A stretch of 6,046 bases of DNA from Candidatus Kaiserbacteria bacterium (lineage in GTDB: Bacteria; Patescibacteriota; Minisyncoccia; Phycocordibacterales; Phycocordibacteraceae), in NCBI GenBank assembly GCA_003229135.1, contig QIHV01000033.1, positions 1-6,046 of the forward strand. The letters are read 5' to 3'. This document shows, piece by piece, positions 5,653 to 6,046 of this stretch (positions are counted from its first letter, which is position 1; every line of letters begins with the position of its first letter). Made by a program: the position numbers and the translations under genes. The notes below the pieces were generated by a model, which was given only the letters and a program-made list of their open reading frames with translations, had not been told where the DNA came from and searched no databases.

Positions 5653-5896
5653 GCAAACCGAATGTATTAAGTGATATTGAAACGAGTCCCCACACTGAGA
5701 ATAATACTACCATACCGAGAATACCATAAATCATAAATGAACGTGCTTGTCCTTGTTTTGCCGCATCTCCAGTACTTAAAAAGAAATAATTAAATATTCC
5801 CCAAATGAAGGTAAGAAAGGCAATGGCGAATATCAAAGGCACTATCACCTGATTGACAAGTAAGAGAATATTCTGAACAAAATGAGCAAATGTCAT
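5645..5896 (-). CDS. TrbC/VirB2-like (T4SS pilin-type) small membrane protein, no signal peptide
   Basis: An 83-residue protein with two membrane helices, at about 10-40 (NQVIVPLIFAIAFLTFIWGIF core) and 54-76 (MIYGILGMVVLFSVWGLVS), joined by a short polar loop STGDAAKQGQAR. It aligns with the 135-aa neighbour across both helices (VP-IFA-AF--FIWGIF-YF, then IYG--G-V--FSVWGLV-I--NT) but begins directly at the first helix, without the cleavable signal of its partner. The family is that of small pilin-like proteins linked to type IV secretion in CPR genomes; the role here is inferred. The ATG at 5896 lies 4 bases after the preceding gene's stop, with no Shine-Dalgarno sequence, so translational coupling is likely. 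It could be an accessory or regulatory subunit rather than a secreted pilin. Confidence 0.78.
   Translation of the reverse strand: MTFAHFVQNILLLVNQVIVPLIFAIAFLTFIWGIFNYFFLSTGDAAKQGQARSFMIYGILGMVVLFSVWGLVSISLNTFGLLR
5791..5809. repeat. 19-base repeat, copy 2 (within pilin paralogue)
   Basis: Identical to 5403-5421 and at the equivalent place in the 83-aa paralogue, where it encodes FIWGIF in the first helix on the minus strand. The identity includes synonymous positions. Confidence 0.8.
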
Positions 5897-5900
5897 ATTT

Positions 5901-6046
5901 TTAGGCAGAGAGTGTCGTTACAGTAGCTGAAATACCCATAGAAATTGCTTGCGCGCCCAAAATTATAAGCGCACCTATTATCGTCCACAATAACATCATA
6001 CGTACTTTTTCTATTTCGGCCGGTTTCCCTTGTGCTATAACAAATT
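5901..6046 (-). CDS. C-terminal part of a third pilin-like small membrane protein (start outside window)
   Basis: Only the last 47 residues are inside the window; the gene runs in from beyond position 6046 and stops at TAA (5901-5903). The visible part reads a polar loop (AQGKPAEIEKVR), then a membrane helix (MMLLWTIIGALIILGAQAIS), then a short tail ending TTLSA. A loop of the form GKPAEIEKVRMML followed by a hydrophobic helix starting WTIIGA is typical of the second half of CPR T4SS-pilin-like proteins. The N-terminal helix and any signal peptide cannot be seen. It ends 4 bases before the 83-aa gene on the same strand, so the three small genes form a tight tandem cluster. This copy is more diverged from the other two than they are from each other. 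Confidence 0.72.
   Translation of the reverse strand, partial: FVIAQGKPAEIEKVRMMLLWTIIGALIILGAQAISMGISATVTTLSA

Noticed and set aside
1..6046. CRISPR array, transposon or integrated element
   Set aside because: No spaced direct repeats, transposase or integrase frames, or terminal inverted repeats were found; genes are densely packed housekeeping and pilin types.

Overview
The window looks like chromosome from a Candidate Phyla Radiation (Patescibacteria) bacterium, most likely Parcubacteria/Paceibacteria-like. This rests on gene content and style: very compact spacing, an MreB and MurA pair, a short PEGA-domain membrane protein, a shortened PriA, and a tandem array of the small two-helix 'T4SS pilin-like' proteins that are abundant in these genomes. 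TGA is used as a stop (murA, priA, the 135-aa pilin) and Trp is encoded by TGG. That argues against the recoded lineages (Gracilibacteria, Absconditabacteria, Mycoplasma). The placement is inference; no taxonomic marker such as 16S rRNA is present.

Layout. On the minus strand at the left end are tRNA-Ala(CGC) (19-91) and, upstream of it, mreB (151-1161). A 98-base divergent intergenic region follows. On the plus strand are murA (1260-2573), an uncharacterised single-pass PEGA-domain protein (2605-3381) and a PriA-family primosome protein (3386-5191). A short convergent junction with two small palindromes leads into a minus-strand run of three consecutive small membrane proteins (5230-5637, 5645-5896 and 5901 to beyond the right edge), all of the TrbC/VirB2-like pilin type. 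The longest stretch without a gene is 98 bases.

How the genes fit together. MreB and MurA share a divergent promoter region and both serve cell-wall growth: cytoskeletal guidance and the first committed step of peptidoglycan precursor synthesis. The PEGA protein is predicted to be membrane-anchored with an extracytoplasmic domain, so it may be envelope-related. priA follows it by 4 bases and is probably co-transcribed. The pilin-like cluster is an independent, convergent unit that probably contributes to a pilus or secretion apparatus.

Three observations deserve attention. (1) None of the starts has a recognisable Shine-Dalgarno sequence. Instead, four of them have a -10-like hexamer ending 6-7 bases before the ATG, three of these with the extended TGn element, which suggests leaderless mRNAs. 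(2) The PriA homologue keeps its overall fold signatures and C-terminus but has lost Walker A, DEEH, the motif VI arginines and half of its zinc cysteines, so it is probably a non-helicase PriA. (3) Ten bases of the tRNA-Ala 3' end are repeated just upstream of the tRNA, where they could pair with the 5' acceptor strand. I see no CRISPR array, transposon, toxin-antitoxin pair or clearly new multi-gene system.
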